Assembly: GCA_035566015.1 (NCBI GenBank)
Contig: DATMRS010000020.1
Location: 575,010 to 639,009 of the forward strand
From: DATMRS01 sp035566015
Lineage (GTDB): Bacteria > Pseudomonadota > Alphaproteobacteria > Sphingomonadales > Sphingomonadaceae
Length of the DNA stretch: 64,000 nt
Reading direction: 5' to 3'
This document shows, piece by piece, positions 1 to 8,822 of the stretch (the stretch's first letter is position 1; each line of letters begins with the position of its first letter). Below the pieces are notes generated by a model, which searched no databases, was not told the DNA's origin, and was given only the letters and a program-made list of their open reading frames with translations. A program made the translations under genes and the position numbers.

Positions 1-1
1 G

Positions 2-298
2 ATCTCGATCCTTGCCGAGCCGCCGGTCGCGGTGGTCGACGGCAATGCGAAGAAGCATGGCACCGAGAAGGTCGCCGAGGCCTATCTGAAATTCCTCTAC
101 ACGCCCGAGGCGCAGGACGCGATCGCGCGCAATTTCTATCGGCCGCGTGATCCAGCGGTCGCCGCGAAATATGCCAGCGTGTTTCCGAAGCTGAACCTCG
201 TCACCATCGCCGATTTCGGCGGCTGGAAGGCGGCGCAGAAAACCTATTTCGCGGATGGCGGCGTGTTCGACACGATCTTCGCCAAGATCAAGCACTGA
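2..298 (+). CDS. sbp: Sulfate-binding periplasmic protein, C-terminal part (partial)
   Basis: The 5' end of this gene lies outside the window; 98 codons remain. The sequence reads through a TPEAQ-x-AI segment and an FYRPRDP stretch, which are typical of the C-terminal lobe of sulfate/thiosulfate-binding proteins (Sbp/CysP). These proteins capture sulfate in the periplasm and hand it to the CysTWA importer. The gene ends nine bases before cysT, and the next three genes encode the rest of the transporter, so the assignment rests on both sequence and context. I cannot tell Sbp (sulfate) from CysP (thiosulfate) with this fragment. Confidence 0.85.
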   Translation: MSILAEPPVAVVDGNAKKHGTEKVAEAYLKFLYTPEAQDAIARNFYRPRDPAVAAKYASVFPKLNLVTIADFGGWKAAQKTYFADGGVFDTIFAKIKH

Positions 299-307
299 CG
301 CCGCCGC

Positions 308-1195
308 ATGGCTGCTGGTTCAGCGCCCGCCTCGGCCGCCGTGGGGTTCGTCCCCCGGCGGCCATTATTTGGCAAGCGGACGATTATCCCCGGCTTCGGG
401 CTGACCTTCGGGTTCAGCCTGCTCTGGCTCGGGATCATCGTGCTGTTGCCGCTCAGCGCCATTTTCCTGCGCAGCGCGGGGATGGGCTGGCGCCAGTTCG
501 TCGCGGTCGGCTTCTCGCCGCGCGCAATGGCGGCCTATGAACTGAGCTTCGGCGCGGCGCTGGCGGCGGCGGCGGTCAACGCCGTCATCGGCCTGCTGAT
601 CGCCTGGGTGCTGGTACGTTACAGTTTCCCCGGCAAGCGGCTGGTGAGCGCGCTCGTCGATCTGCCCTTCGCGTTGCCGACGGCGGTGGCGGGCATCGTG
701 CTCACCTCGCTTTACGCGCAGAATGGCTGGATCGGCGGCCTGCTCGATCCACTGGGGGTCAAGGTGGCCTTCACCCCGCTCGGCGTCGTCGTCGCGTTGA
801 TCTTCATCGGCCTGCCGTTCGTCGTCCGCTCGGTCGAGCCGGTGCTGGAGGATCTGTCGGCCAGTCTGGAGGAGGCGGCCGCCTCGCTCGGTGCGACGCG
901 ATTGCAGACTTTCCGCCGTGTCATCCTGCCCGCGATCCTGCCGGCGCTGGCGACGGGCTTTGCGCTCGCCTTCGCGCGCGGCGTCGGCGAATATGGCTCG
1001 GTGATCTTCATCGCGGGCAACATGCCCTATCGCTCCGAAATCGCACCCTTGCTGATCGTCACCCAGCTTGAGCAGTTCGATTATGAGGCCGCGACCGCGA
1101 TCGCGGCGGTCATGCTGATGGCCGCCTTCGCGCTGCTGCTGGTCATCAACATCCTTCAGGCCTGGAACCGGAACCGCCTGGGGGGTAGCGCATGA
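308..1195 (+). CDS. cysT: Sulfate ABC transporter permease CysT (CysU)
   Basis: 295 aa inner-membrane permease with about six hydrophobic segments. The cytoplasmic EAA loop that docks on the ATPase is visible as EEAAASLGATRLQTFRR followed by a proline-rich turn, and the FARGVGEYGS segment is a CysT hallmark. Together with CysW it forms the channel of the sulfate importer. The start ATG lies nine bases after the binding-protein stop, and the stop overlaps the cysW start (ATGA), so the genes are translationally coupled. Confidence 0.93.
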   Translation: MAAGSAPASAAVGFVPRRPLFGKRTIIPGFGLTFGFSLLWLGIIVLLPLSAIFLRSAGMGWRQFVAVGFSPRAMAAYELSFGAALAAAAVNAVIGLLIAWVLVRYSFPGKRLVSALVDLPFALPTAVAGIVLTSLYAQNGWIGGLLDPLGVKVAFTPLGVVVALIFIGLPFVVRSVEPVLEDLSASLEEAAASLGATRLQTFRRVILPAILPALATGFALAFARGVGEYGSVIFIAGNMPYRSEIAPLLIVTQLEQFDYEAATAIAAVMLMAAFALLLVINILQAWNRNRLGGSA

Positions 1196-2031
1196 CCAAC
1201 CATGCGCTCACCGAAAGCCGCCTCGTGCGCTGGGCACTGATCGCGATCGCGCTGCTGTTCGTCGGTCTGTTTCTGGTGCTGCCGCTGATCGCGGTGTTCG
1301 TGGAGGCCTTCTCGAAGGGCGTGGCGCCCTATCTCGACGCGATATCGGAGCCCGACGCGCTGTCGGCCATCCGGCTCACCCTGCTCGTCGCGGTGATCGC
1401 GGTGCCGCTGAATATCGTCTTCGGCCTCGCTGCCGCCTGGGCGATCACCAAGTTCGATTTTCCCGGCAAGAGCCTGCTCATCTCCCTGATCGACCTGCCT
1501 TTCTCGGTATCGCCGGTGGTCGCGGGCCTGATCTACGTGCTGCTGTTCGGCGCGCAGGGTTGGTGGGGCGACTGGCTGTCGGCACACAATATCCGCATCA
1601 TCTTCGCGGTGCCGGGCATCATATTGGCGACGATCTTCATCACCTTCCCCTTCGTCGCGCGCGAGCTGATCCCGCTGATGGCGGAACAGGGGCGCGACGA
1701 GGAGGAGGCCGCGCTGTCGCTCGGGGCGAGCGGGTGGCAGACGTTCCGCCGGGTGACATTGCCCAACATACGCTGGGGCCTGCTCTATGGCGTGTTGCTC
1801 TGCAACGCCCGCGCGATGGGGGAGTTCGGCGCGGTGTCGGTCGTTTCCGGCCACATAAGGGGCAAGACGAACACGATGCCGCTCCACGTCGAAATTCTGT
1901 ACAATGAGTATAATTTCATGGCGGCCTTCGCGGTGGCGTCGCTGCTTGCCTTGCTCGCGCTCGTGACGCTGGTCATCAAGAGCCTGCTCGAATGGCGCTA
2001 TGACTATCAAGGGAAAGGTTCGGCACATTGA
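1192..2031 (+). CDS. cysW: Sulfate ABC transporter permease CysW
   Basis: 279 aa permease, the partner of CysT. It has the same fold with an EAA loop (EEEAALSLGASGWQTFRR) and the family segment ARAMGEFGAVSVVSGHIRG, which separates CysW from CysT. It overlaps cysT by four bases at its start and cysA by four bases at its end. Role: membrane half of the sulfate uptake complex feeding cysteine synthesis. Confidence 0.93.
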   Translation: MTNHALTESRLVRWALIAIALLFVGLFLVLPLIAVFVEAFSKGVAPYLDAISEPDALSAIRLTLLVAVIAVPLNIVFGLAAAWAITKFDFPGKSLLISLIDLPFSVSPVVAGLIYVLLFGAQGWWGDWLSAHNIRIIFAVPGIILATIFITFPFVARELIPLMAEQGRDEEEAALSLGASGWQTFRRVTLPNIRWGLLYGVLLCNARAMGEFGAVSVVSGHIRGKTNTMPLHVEILYNEYNFMAAFAVASLLALLALVTLVIKSLLEWRYDYQGKGSAH

Positions 2032-3068
2032 GCATCGCGCTCGAAGGTATCAGCAAGCGGTTCGGCGATTTCTCGGCACTCAGGGATATAGATCTTGCCG
2101 CGCGTCCCGGTGAGTTCCTGGCGCTGCTCGGCCCGTCGGGATCGGGCAAGACGACGTTGCTGCGCATCATGGCGGGGCTGGAATTTCCCGACGCGGGCCG
2201 CGTCCGCTTCGACGGCGAGGATGTGACCGGCCTCAAGGTCGCCGATCGCCATGTCGGCTTCGTCTTCCAGCATTATGCGCTGTTCCGTCACATGAGCGTG
2301 GCGGAAAATGTGGGCTTCGGCCTCAGCGTCAAGAAAAGGCGCGACCGCCCGTCGCGCAAGGCGATCGCGGAACGGGTGCAGGAACTGCTCGAACTCGTCC
2401 AGCTCGGCGATCTCGGATCGCGCTTTCCCGCCCAGCTTTCGGGCGGGCAGCGCCAGCGCGTCGCGCTCGCCCGCGCGCTCGCGGTCGATCCCAGGCTGCT
2501 GCTGCTCGACGAGCCGTTCGGCGCGCTCGACGCCAAGGTCCGTAAGGGCCTGCGCCGCTGGCTGCGCGAACTGCACGACCGGATGGGACTGACGTCGGTC
2601 TTCGTCACCCACGATCAGGAGGAGGCACTCGAACTCGCCGATCGCGTAGTGGTGATGGACCATGGCGTGATCGAGCAGGTCGCCGAGCCGACGACGATCT
2701 ATGAGGAACCGGCGAGCGCCTTCGTGTTCGATTTCGTCGGCGATTCGAATCGCGTGCCTGTCACGGTGCGCGACGGCCGCGTCCACTTTCTCAATATGAC
2801 GCTCGATGTCGACGGCACGGATGCGCCCTGCGGCGCGGCGACGCTCTTCTTCCGCCCGCATGATGTCGAACTGGCCGCCGACGGCGCTGCCGGCCTGCCT
2901 GTAACCGTGACACTCGTCCATCCGCGCGGCGGCGGCCGGCATGCCGAGGCGATCCTCGCCGGCACCAGCGCGCCGATCGAATTCGCGCTGCCGGCCGGCG
3001 CCTCGGTGAGCGCCGGACAATCACTGACGATCCGGCCGACGCGCGCGCGGCTTTATCCGAGGGTTTAG
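2028..3068 (+). CDS. cysA: Sulfate ABC transporter ATP-binding protein CysA
   Basis: 346 aa. Walker A GPSGSGKTT is at residues 35-43, the ABC signature LSGGQ at 137-141 and Walker B LLLLDEP at 157-163. A C-terminal TOBE-like regulatory domain follows from about residue 240. The start is a TTG that overlaps the cysW stop (TTGA); no ATG lies near enough to keep the conserved N-terminus, so TTG is the natural choice. It energises sulfate import by CysTW. The stop codon overlaps the stop of the convergent monooxygenase gene by three bases. Confidence 0.93.
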   Translation: MSIALEGISKRFGDFSALRDIDLAARPGEFLALLGPSGSGKTTLLRIMAGLEFPDAGRVRFDGEDVTGLKVADRHVGFVFQHYALFRHMSVAENVGFGLSVKKRRDRPSRKAIAERVQELLELVQLGDLGSRFPAQLSGGQRQRVALARALAVDPRLLLLDEPFGALDAKVRKGLRRWLRELHDRMGLTSVFVTHDQEEALELADRVVVMDHGVIEQVAEPTTIYEEPASAFVFDFVGDSNRVPVTVRDGRVHFLNMTLDVDGTDAPCGAATLFFRPHDVELAADGAAGLPVTVTLVHPRGGGRHAEAILAGTSAPIEFALPAGASVSAGQSLTIRPTRARLYPRV

Positions 3069-3364
3069 CTGTTCTTCAACACCACCTCGAGATGTTCGAC
3101 GCGCGGCAGACTCGCGAAATGCGGGCCTGCCAGCCGGCGCCATTCGGTGAAAGCGTCCGAATTACGGAAGCCGATCATATGATCGTCCACCGTCTCCCAC
3201 TCCACGACGAGGCGGAAGCGGTGCGGATGTTCGAGCGAACGGGTGAGCCGCAAGCTGCGGCAGCCCTTGGTGCCGAGAAAATGCTTGGAGGCTTCGTTGA
3301 CGGCCTCGGTGAAGGCCGCTTCATGGCCATCCTTAACGTCGATTTCAGCAAGTTCGTAGATCAT
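3065..3364 (-). CDS. Antibiotic-biosynthesis-monooxygenase (ABM) domain protein
   Basis: 99 aa, one dimeric alpha/beta ferredoxin-like ABM domain (YgiN/HmoB-like superfamily). The sequence has the expected layout: an N-terminal beta strand ending in DVKDG, a helix with FTEAVNEA, then a central GCRSLRLTRS strand, RFRLVVEWE, and a C-terminal H-x-F-A-SLPR segment. Such proteins are cofactor-free quinol or haem-degrading oxygenases, or detoxification factors; the substrate cannot be told from sequence. The gene is convergent with cysA and shares stop-codon bases with it. It has no operon partner. Confidence 0.75.
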   Translation of the reverse strand: MIYELAEIDVKDGHEAAFTEAVNEASKHFLGTKGCRSLRLTRSLEHPHRFRLVVEWETVDDHMIGFRNSDAFTEWRRLAGPHFASLPRVEHLEVVLKNS

Positions 3365-3516
3365 CTCTTAGCCCCTTTTTTGCCCCCTTACGTCTTTCCG
3401 CTGGCCCTGAACATAGCGCTTGAGCCCCGCCCCGCCGGAACTGCGTACGCGGCCCAGCCGTTCCTTTTTCATGAGCGGGCGCGGCATCCGTGCCCCATCG
3501 GAGAAGGAGAGACAGC

Positions 3517-3699
3517 GTGGGCGAACTTACCGACAAGGTGAAGGGCAGCGTCAATCAGGCGATCGGCAAGACGAAGCAGGATATCGGCAAGGACAAGAAC
3601 CGGCCCGATATTGAGGATGAAGGCACGCTGCAAAGGGCCAAGGGCACGGCGCAGAAGATCAAGGGATCGGTGAAAGGCGCACTCGGCGATAAAATCTGA
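3517..3699 (+). CDS. CsbD family stress protein
   Basis: 60 aa, small and highly charged. It carries the CsbD-type amphipathic repeat (GELTDKVKGSVNQAIGK and a second KGTAQKIKGSVKGALGD copy). The start is GTG at 3517, chosen because a strong ribosome site (GGAGAAGGAGA) sits six bases upstream; the longer ORF start lacks one and adds non-family sequence. CsbD-like proteins are induced by general stress in many bacteria, but the molecular function is unknown. A strong intrinsic terminator follows directly. Confidence 0.85.
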   Translation: MGELTDKVKGSVNQAIGKTKQDIGKDKNRPDIEDEGTLQRAKGTAQKIKGSVKGALGDKI

Positions 3700-3711
3700 T
3701 TCGCACAAAAA

Positions 3712-3746
3712 GGGCGCCGCCCGGGAAACCGGACGGCGCCTTTTTT
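3712..3746 (+). terminator. Intrinsic terminator after the CsbD gene
   Basis: GC-rich hairpin (GGCGCCG...CCGG, loop GAAA, CCGG...CGGCGCC, one internal mismatch) followed by six T. It lies between convergent genes, and the A-run on its left side (AAAAAGG) means it could also stop leftward transcription from the aldehyde dehydrogenase gene. Confidence 0.85.
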
Positions 3747-3758
3747 GGTGCTGAGGCG

Positions 3759-5246
3759 TCAGGCGAGTTCGACCGCCTCGTCGAGCAGCATTGCCTTGCT
3801 CTCGACATAAGGCTCGAAACCCTCGATCCCGCCTTCGCGGCCGATGCCCGATTGCTTGAAGCCGCCGAAGGGCAGGCCGAAATCCGCCGACATGCCATTC
3901 TGGGCGAAGCCGCCCGCGCGTAGCCGGCGGCCGATGCGATAGGCGGCCTGGCTGTCGCCGGTCAGCACCGCGCTGTTGAGGCCATAGAGGCTGTCATTGG
4001 CGAGCGCGATCGCATGATCCTCGTCCTCGGCGCGGATCAGGCTGAGCACCGGCCCGAAAATCTCCTCCTGGGCGATGGTCGACTTATTGTCGACGTCGGC
4101 GAACAACGTCGGCTCGATGAAATAGCCGCGATTGAGGTGGCTCGGCCGGCCGCCGCCGGTGACGAGCGTCGCGCCCTCTTCCTTGCCCTTGGCGATATAG
4201 CCTTCGACGCGCTCCAACTGGCGCTGCATCGCCAGCGGACCCATCTCGCTTGCCGGATCGTCCGAATAGCCGACGCGCACGCTCTTCATCTCGGCGGCGA
4301 TCGCTTCAGCGATCTCGTCATGGCGGTTGGCGGGGACGATCGCGCGGCTCAGCATCGCGCAGACCTGGCCCGACAGCATCGTGATCGTGCGGCCGAGGAT
4401 CTTGGCGACGGCCTCGGTCGGCATGTCGTCGCGTACGATCGCGGCGGACTTGCCCCCCAGTTCGAGCGTGACGCGCGCGATCCGCTCGCCCGCCACGCTG
4501 GCGATGCGGCGGCCGGCGACGGTCGATCCGGTAAAGCTGATCTTGTCGACGAGCGGCGAGCGGACAAGATGGTCCGCCGCCTCGCGATGCGAGGGGACGA
4601 GGTTGAGGACGCCCGCCGGAAGGCCGGCCGCCTCCGCCGCTTCGGCGATGAAATAGGCCTCCAGCGGCGTTTCGGGCGAGGGCTTCATCACGACGGTGCA
4701 GCCGGCGACGAGCGCGGGCGCCACTTTCTGCGTCATGATTGCGTAGGGCACGTTCCACGGCGCGATCGCCGCCACGACGCCCACCGGCTCATGCACGACA
4801 TAGGCGTTCTTGCCCGGCACGTCGGTATGGCGCTTCGCCGCCCAGGCGAATTTGTCGACATAACCGACATAGCGCTCCAGCGTCCCCGTGCCCGTCTGGA
4901 TCATGAAGGGCGCCATCGTCGCCAGCGCGCCCATCTGCGCGGTATAGGCCTTGGCGATCTGGTCGTGCCGCGCCTTCAGCCAGTCGGCCATCGCCTGCAC
5001 CTTCGCCGCGCGTTCGGCGGGGGCCATCATGGGCCAGGGGCCGTTGTCGAACGCGTCGCGCGCGGCCTGCGCGGCGGCGTCCATATCGGCCTCGCGTGCC
5101 TCGGCGACGCGGGCGACCACCTGCTCGCTATTGGGCGAGACGATCTCGATCATCCCGCCGGCGGCCGGCGCGACCCACGCGCCGCCGATGAAGAGTCGAT
5201 CGGGGTGGGAGAGCGAAACGCCCTCGGGAAGAAGCCGGTCAGCCAT
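3759..5246 (-). CDS. NAD(P)-dependent aldehyde dehydrogenase
   Basis: 495 aa, full length for the ALDH superfamily. Visible motifs are the PWN oxyanion residues (163-165), Lys188 in MKPSPE (cofactor binding), FTGS at 238-241 in the Rossmann loop, the general base Glu262 in LELGGK, and catalytic Cys296 in SGQVC. It oxidises an aldehyde to the acid with NAD(P)+. The substrate is not evident: it stands alone between the CsbD gene and the Crp regulator, with no pathway partner. The 276 bases upstream hold its promoter and a decayed inverted repeat. Confidence 0.9.
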   Translation of the reverse strand: MADRLLPEGVSLSHPDRLFIGGAWVAPAAGGMIEIVSPNSEQVVARVAEAREADMDAAAQAARDAFDNGPWPMMAPAERAAKVQAMADWLKARHDQIAKAYTAQMGALATMAPFMIQTGTGTLERYVGYVDKFAWAAKRHTDVPGKNAYVVHEPVGVVAAIAPWNVPYAIMTQKVAPALVAGCTVVMKPSPETPLEAYFIAEAAEAAGLPAGVLNLVPSHREAADHLVRSPLVDKISFTGSTVAGRRIASVAGERIARVTLELGGKSAAIVRDDMPTEAVAKILGRTITMLSGQVCAMLSRAIVPANRHDEIAEAIAAEMKSVRVGYSDDPASEMGPLAMQRQLERVEGYIAKGKEEGATLVTGGGRPSHLNRGYFIEPTLFADVDNKSTIAQEEIFGPVLSLIRAEDEDHAIALANDSLYGLNSAVLTGDSQAAYRIGRRLRAGGFAQNGMSADFGLPFGGFKQSGIGREGGIEGFEPYVESKAMLLDEAVELA

Positions 5247-5392
5247 GCGAAATCCTCTCGATGTGAAAGCGATCGATCATAACAGATGTTTCAATCGGGA
5301 CTAGAGTCGATTCTGGCCAAGCATACAGGATTCCATGAATTCCTGTCCGGCGGAACTGACGGAAGGTATTCGGCGCAGACATCCTCCGTGCT

Positions 5393-5479
5393 CGTCATCC
5401 GGCGGAAGGCCCATGGACTCGGCGGGCCTACGTATCAATCGACTCCACCCATCCATCGATTCGGCTTTCGCCGGAATGG
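5393..5479. repeat. Degenerate REP/BIME-like inverted repeat, core type B
   Basis: In the 276-bp gap upstream of the aldehyde dehydrogenase. The left end (cgtcatccggcggaaggccc) and right end (ttcggctttcgccggaatgg) are decayed inverted copies of the window-wide repeat end gtcattccggcgaaagccgg. The middle contains ccatggactcggcg and atcaatcgactc, matching the type B core in opposite orientation. This is the only copy not between convergent genes. I see nothing else recognisable in 5247-5522. Confidence 0.55.
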
Positions 5480-5522
5480 CGGAGAATTTGCCTTTCCGCA
5501 TGGACGCACGGCGCCCACCCGT

Positions 5523-6209
5523 TCATTCTCCCGCTTCGGCGATCTGCGCCAGATAGCCGTCGTCGATGATCCGGATCTTGCCCTGCGATAGCTCGATCAC
5601 CCCCGCCTCGGCCCATTGGGCGAGCTGGCGGTTGATATTCTCGCGGCTCATGCCGACGAAATTGCCGAGTTCGCTCTGGCTGAGATCGCCCGCGAGGCGG
5701 TGGCCGTCGGCTTTCTGGTCGGTCAGCCGCTTGAGGAAGCGCGCGAGACGGGGACCGGCGGCGAAGGCGCGATCGCTTTCGATCGTCGTATCGGTCTCGC
5801 GCAGGCGCACGGCCATCTCGCGTAGCATACGGATCGCGACCTTCGGGTGCTCCTCGATGAAGCGCTCGAACGCGTTCCGGGTGATTCGCAGATAGCTGCC
5901 GGCATAGCGCGCGGTGGCGGAGGCGGTGCGCTGACCGCCGTCGAGCAGCGCGATCTCTCCCAGCACCGCGCCCGGTTCGGCATAATCCAGCACGATTTCA
6001 TGTCCGTTGGCCGCAATCATGCTCACCCGCGCAATACCGGCCAACAGCAGGACGAGCGCGTCGCCCTCCTCCCCTTGCTCGAGAATCGTCTCGCCCGTCT
6101 TCATATCGTGCAAGCTGGCGGTGGCGAGCAGCGCTTCCAGTTCATCGGGGGCGCATGCTGAAAGTATCGAGTGGGGCGGCAGCATCGCCGCGATCTTGTC
6201 GGCCTTCAT
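5523..6209 (-). CDS. Crp/Fnr family transcriptional regulator
   Basis: 228 aa. An N-terminal cyclic-nucleotide-type beta barrel (about residues 15-130) contains GEIALLDGGQRTASATA, the usual roll motif. A dimerisation helix follows, and a C-terminal winged helix holds LSQSELGNFVGMSRENINRQ as the recognition helix-turn-helix. I see no N-terminal cysteine cluster, so it is not an oxygen-sensing Fnr. The start at 6209 is preferred over a longer ORF because AAAGGGGGA lies just upstream. It is divergent from the GGDEF-EAL gene across 195 bp, so it may control that gene; no clear TTGAT-N4-ATCAA site is visible there. Confidence 0.88.
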   Translation of the reverse strand: MKADKIAAMLPPHSILSACAPDELEALLATASLHDMKTGETILEQGEEGDALVLLLAGIARVSMIAANGHEIVLDYAEPGAVLGEIALLDGGQRTASATARYAGSYLRITRNAFERFIEEHPKVAIRMLREMAVRLRETDTTIESDRAFAAGPRLARFLKRLTDQKADGHRLAGDLSQSELGNFVGMSRENINRQLAQWAEAGVIELSQGKIRIIDDGYLAQIAEAGE

Positions 6210-6404
6210 TATCGATTCCCCCTTTCCGAACGCAATGCGCGCCGGATGACGGGATACAGCCGGTCGTAACGCCGATACGCTACAAGGTTCCACGAAGGAC
6301 GCGCCGGCCCGTCTCAGGCGCAGTGATGCCCGTCACAGCACATTATTCGCACTATCGCTAGCGCCGCTCCACGGGGAGGACGGAACAGGCGCGGGCACCG
6401 ATTA

Positions 6405-8777
6405 ATGAAACTCAAAGACTCCATCGCTATGAATGAGGCGCTTTCCGTTATCGGGCCTTTCATGCTGCACGCGCCGCTTTCCGTAACGACCACCGGGATC
6501 GCCACGAAATCCGATTCGCGGCGCGGCTGGACGGCGCGCCTGCGCGGCGGCGCGGCAGACGACGGGCGGAGCGAAGCGCTGTTCAGGGCCGCACCGTGGC
6601 TCGCGGCGATCAGCTTCGCCTGCATGCTGTTCGTCCTTTGGTCGCTCGCCCGGGTCACGCCGGCGATATGGCTTGCCGGATGGATGCTTCCGCTCACCGT
6701 GGTGGAACTGGTCCTGCTTCGCGCGCGCCGGCGGGCGGGTGGTTATGGCAAGCGCCTGTCGCGCGGCCCCGCGCTGCTCCTTTCCGCGCTGCATGCCGCG
6801 CTCTGGGCCAGCCTTCCCGCGATCGTCTTCCCGGCCCAGCCGATCGCGATCCAGCTCATGCTCGGCGGCGCGCTCGCGACGATGATGGCGGGCAGCTTTC
6901 TGCTGGCGCTCGCTCCCTTTGCCGCTTTGGGCCGCGCCGCGACGCTGGCCGCCACCCTGTTCTGGGCGCTGCACCGTGCGGGTGAGGCCGTGCCGGCCAC
7001 GCTGCCGCTGTTGCTGCTCATCTATTGCGCCGCAATCGTGATCGGCTGCCTCTATGTCGACCGGCTATTGACGCGGCAGATCGCCACCGCCGATGAAGAG
7101 CGGACGCGGCGCGAGGCGATCACGCTCCTCCTCAAGGAGTATGAGGAGCAGGGCGCGGGCTGGCTGTGGCAGACCGATGCCGACGATCAGTTCACCTATG
7201 TCTCGCCGCGTATCTCGATCCTGCTTGGACGCCCGACGACGCAGCTTCTCGGGCGTTCGTTGCCCGCCGCGCTGGGCAGCGCCCCGCGGCTGGTGGCCGC
7301 GCTCGCCGCGCGCGAATCCTTTTCGGGAATAGAGGTGCAGGTCCGTACCGCGAACGGCACGCGCTTCATCCTGCTCGCCGGCAACCCGATCGTGGGCGCC
7401 GACGGCGAGCATCAGGGCTTTCGCGGCGTCGGATCGGACGTGACCGAGGTCCGGCGCAGCCAGGAACGGCTGACGCACATGGCATCGATCGACGTGCTGA
7501 CCGGTCTGCCCAATCGGCAACGCGTGCGCGAGCTGTTCACCGCCGCCATCGCCGCAAGCGAGCGCGACGGCAGTCATTGCGCGATCCTGTTCCTCGATCT
7601 CGACGGGTTCAAGCCGGTGAACGACACGTTCGGCCATCCGATCGGCGATGCGGTGTTGCGCACCGTTGCGCGGCGGCTGGCGAGCGAGGTCGGCGACCAG
7701 GGCGTGGTCGGCCGGATCGGCGGCGACGAATTCGCGGTCGTCCTCGGTGCCGGCCCCAGCCGCGAGGAGGTCGAGAAACTGGGCCAGCGCCTGATCCGTG
7801 CGGTCGCGGTGCCCTATCCTTTCGAAGGGACGGAGATACGGATCGGTCTGTCGATCGGCTGCGCCTTCGCGCCCGTCGACGGGACGAGCGTCAACGAACT
7901 GCTGCTCAAGGCCGATCTCGCTCTGTATCAGGCGAAATCGATGGGACGCGGCATCTTCCTCCATTTCGATGCGAGGATGCAGCGCGCCGCCGAGGAGCGG
8001 GTGAAGCTGGAACAGGACCTGCGCCAGGCGCTCGGGCGCAACCAGTTCCAGGTCTATTATCAGCCGATTGTCAGCGCCCAGACGCAGAAGGTCATCGGGT
8101 TCGAAGCGCTGCTGCGCTGGAATCATCCCACGCGCGGATCGGTCCCGCCGTCGGACTTCGTGCCGATCGCCGAGGAGACCGGGCTGATCGCCGAAATCGG
8201 CGAATGGGTGCTCAGGACGGCGTGTCGGGATGCCGCGCAATGGCCCGACCATGTCTCGGTGTCGGTGAACCTTTCGCCGCGTCAGCTCGTCATACCGGCC
8301 TTGCCCAATGCTGTGACGGAGGCATTGGCAGCATCGCGGATCCAGCCCGGACGCCTGGAACTCGAAGTGACCGAAAGCGTGTTTATGAGCGATAGCGACG
8401 GTTCGCTCGACACCTTGCGCCGTGTCCGTTCGCTCGGCATCGGCATCTCGCTCGACGATTTCGGGACGGGCTATTCGTCACTCGGATATCTCAACAAGAC
8501 GATCTTCCATACGCTGAAGATCGACGGCTCCTTCGTCCGCGATGCGGCGCGGAAAAGCGAGACCGTCTCGATCATCCGCGCGATCGTCGCGCTGGCGGAC
8601 AGCTTCCGCATGACGATCACCGCCGAGGGCGTGGAGACGCCCGCCGATTTCGAGCGGATGCAGGCGCTCGGCTGCCACAAGATACAGGGATATCTGTTCG
8701 GCCGCCCCGTGCCCTTCGCCGAGACGCTGCGCCTCGTTGGCGCCTCCTGGGATTTCGGGATACGCCGGGCAAGCTGA
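6405..8777 (+). CDS. Membrane GGDEF-EAL cyclic-di-GMP enzyme with PAS domain
   Basis: 790 aa. The N-terminal ~215 residues contain about five to six hydrophobic segments. A PAS domain follows (about 245-350, WLWQTDADDQFTYVSP), then GGDEF (motif intact at 439-443) and EAL (EAL at 567-569, with LEVTES, DDFGTGYSSL and the downstream TAEGVET motif). Both catalytic cores look complete, so it could make or break c-di-GMP. The inhibitory RxxD site expected five residues before GGDEF is absent (GDQG there). The start is uncertain: ATG at 6405 or 6429, neither with a good ribosome site. The next gene begins 45 bases downstream. Confidence 0.9.
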   Translation: MKLKDSIAMNEALSVIGPFMLHAPLSVTTTGIATKSDSRRGWTARLRGGAADDGRSEALFRAAPWLAAISFACMLFVLWSLARVTPAIWLAGWMLPLTVVELVLLRARRRAGGYGKRLSRGPALLLSALHAALWASLPAIVFPAQPIAIQLMLGGALATMMAGSFLLALAPFAALGRAATLAATLFWALHRAGEAVPATLPLLLLIYCAAIVIGCLYVDRLLTRQIATADEERTRREAITLLLKEYEEQGAGWLWQTDADDQFTYVSPRISILLGRPTTQLLGRSLPAALGSAPRLVAALAARESFSGIEVQVRTANGTRFILLAGNPIVGADGEHQGFRGVGSDVTEVRRSQERLTHMASIDVLTGLPNRQRVRELFTAAIAASERDGSHCAILFLDLDGFKPVNDTFGHPIGDAVLRTVARRLASEVGDQGVVGRIGGDEFAVVLGAGPSREEVEKLGQRLIRAVAVPYPFEGTEIRIGLSIGCAFAPVDGTSVNELLLKADLALYQAKSMGRGIFLHFDARMQRAAEERVKLEQDLRQALGRNQFQVYYQPIVSAQTQKVIGFEALLRWNHPTRGSVPPSDFVPIAEETGLIAEIGEWVLRTACRDAAQWPDHVSVSVNLSPRQLVIPALPNAVTEALAASRIQPGRLELEVTESVFMSDSDGSLDTLRRVRSLGIGISLDDFGTGYSSLGYLNKTIFHTLKIDGSFVRDAARKSETVSIIRAIVALADSFRMTITAEGVETPADFERMQALGCHKIQGYLFGRPVPFAETLRLVGASWDFGIRRAS

Positions 8778-8822
8778 GGGGCAGGCTTCATCCCGGGCGG
8801 GAAAGCCGCTAGACACCTCGCC

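Noticed and set aside
4014..5282. 422-codon plus-strand frame opposite the aldehyde dehydrogenase
   Set aside because: Arg/Asp/His-rich composition without any fold motif; the opposite strand encodes a complete ALDH.
6210..6404. Fnr/Crp box in the divergent crp-like/GGDEF-EAL region
   Set aside because: No TTGAT-N4-ATCAA or TGTGA-N6-TCACA match is visible by eye.
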